Assembly (NCBI GenBank): GCA_902773265.1
Contig: CACYDZ010000233.1
Location: forward strand, 1-6,154
DNA from: an uncultured Ruminococcus sp.
GTDB lineage: Bacteria > Bacillota > Clostridia > Oscillospirales > Acutalibacteraceae
DNA: 6,154 bases
Direction: 5' to 3'
Shown piece by piece: positions 6,049 to 6,154 of this stretch (position 1 is the first letter of the stretch; every line of letters begins with the position of its first letter). The notes beneath the pieces were generated by a model. The model did no database searches, was not told where the DNA came from, and saw nothing but the letters and a program-made list of their open reading frames with translations. The position numbers and the translations under genes are program-made.

Positions 6049-6121
6049 TTAAAAGGCTTTGCTCTTTAAAATCCCACAAGGGGTTTCACCCCTTGACCCC
6101 ACGAACTTTTTGAAAAAAGTT
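6049..6121. repeat. Composite three-hairpin intergenic repeat, right copy (inverted)
   Basis: This is the counterpart of 1-74 in reverse orientation. An imperfect AAAAGGC/GCTCTTT hairpin (6051-6067) is followed by CAAGGGG/CCCCTTG with a TTTCA loop (6077-6095) and AACTTTTT/AAAAAGTT (6104-6121). Linker sequences match the left copy closely, including the reverse complement of TGGGATTTT at 6068-6076. The loops differ from the left copy and the first stem has decayed. The two copies are therefore diverged family members rather than a fresh duplication. Confidence 0.8.
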
Positions 6122-6154
6122 CGACAAAAACTTTTTCGGCTCACTTCGTTCGGA

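Noticed and set aside
1..6154. Insertion sequence or transposon bounded by the inverted repeats
   Set aside because: No transposase or integrase is encoded, no target-site duplication can be judged at the window edges, and the repeats are multi-hairpin intergenic units that have diverged from each other.

Overview
The window comes from an AT-rich Firmicutes genome. It most resembles a gut clostridium of the Ruminococcus/Oscillospiraceae type. The reasons are a double-headed BadF/HgdC-type CoA-dehydratase activator, a BspA-type leucine-rich-repeat protein, strong AAGGAG(G) ribosome binding sites, and intergenic blocks made of several small hairpins. The genus is an inference; nothing in the window fixes it.

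Layout, left to right. Positions 1-128 carry a block of three small hairpins, an AT-rich inverted repeat, and the start of a second copy of one hairpin unit. Positions 129-3053 (minus strand) encode a 974-residue protein with two ASKHA/BadF-type ATPase domains followed by a DUF2229-type region. Its last codons lie inside the second hairpin copy. Positions 3054-3135 hold that gene's promoter and ribosome binding site and a small AATTAGC repeat. Positions 3136-4758 and 4771-5793 (both minus strand) are a two-gene operon. The upstream gene is a short-chain dehydrogenase/reductase (SDR) with an N-terminal four-cysteine cluster. The downstream gene is a leucine-rich-repeat protein whose ribosome binding site overlaps the SDR stop codon.

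Positions 5794-6048 have no convincing protein gene but are dense in signals. A perfect TTGACA-16-TATAAT promoter points rightward, away from the SDR gene. After it come a hairpin-rich leader, a 74-nt tRNA-like cloverleaf with a normal T-loop but an abnormal anticodon arm and D-loop, and a 19-bp terminator-like hairpin. This looks like an independent small RNA gene of about 200 nt and is the most novel item here. Positions 6049-6121 repeat the left-end three-hairpin block in inverted orientation, so the two copies bracket the whole segment.

The SDR and LRR genes are probably co-translated; their shared function is unknown. The activator has its own promoter and probably serves a radical 2-hydroxyacyl-CoA dehydratase-like (or double-cubane reductase-like) system whose partner is not in the window. 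Whether the divergent RNA is connected to the SDR-LRR operon cannot be told from sequence alone.
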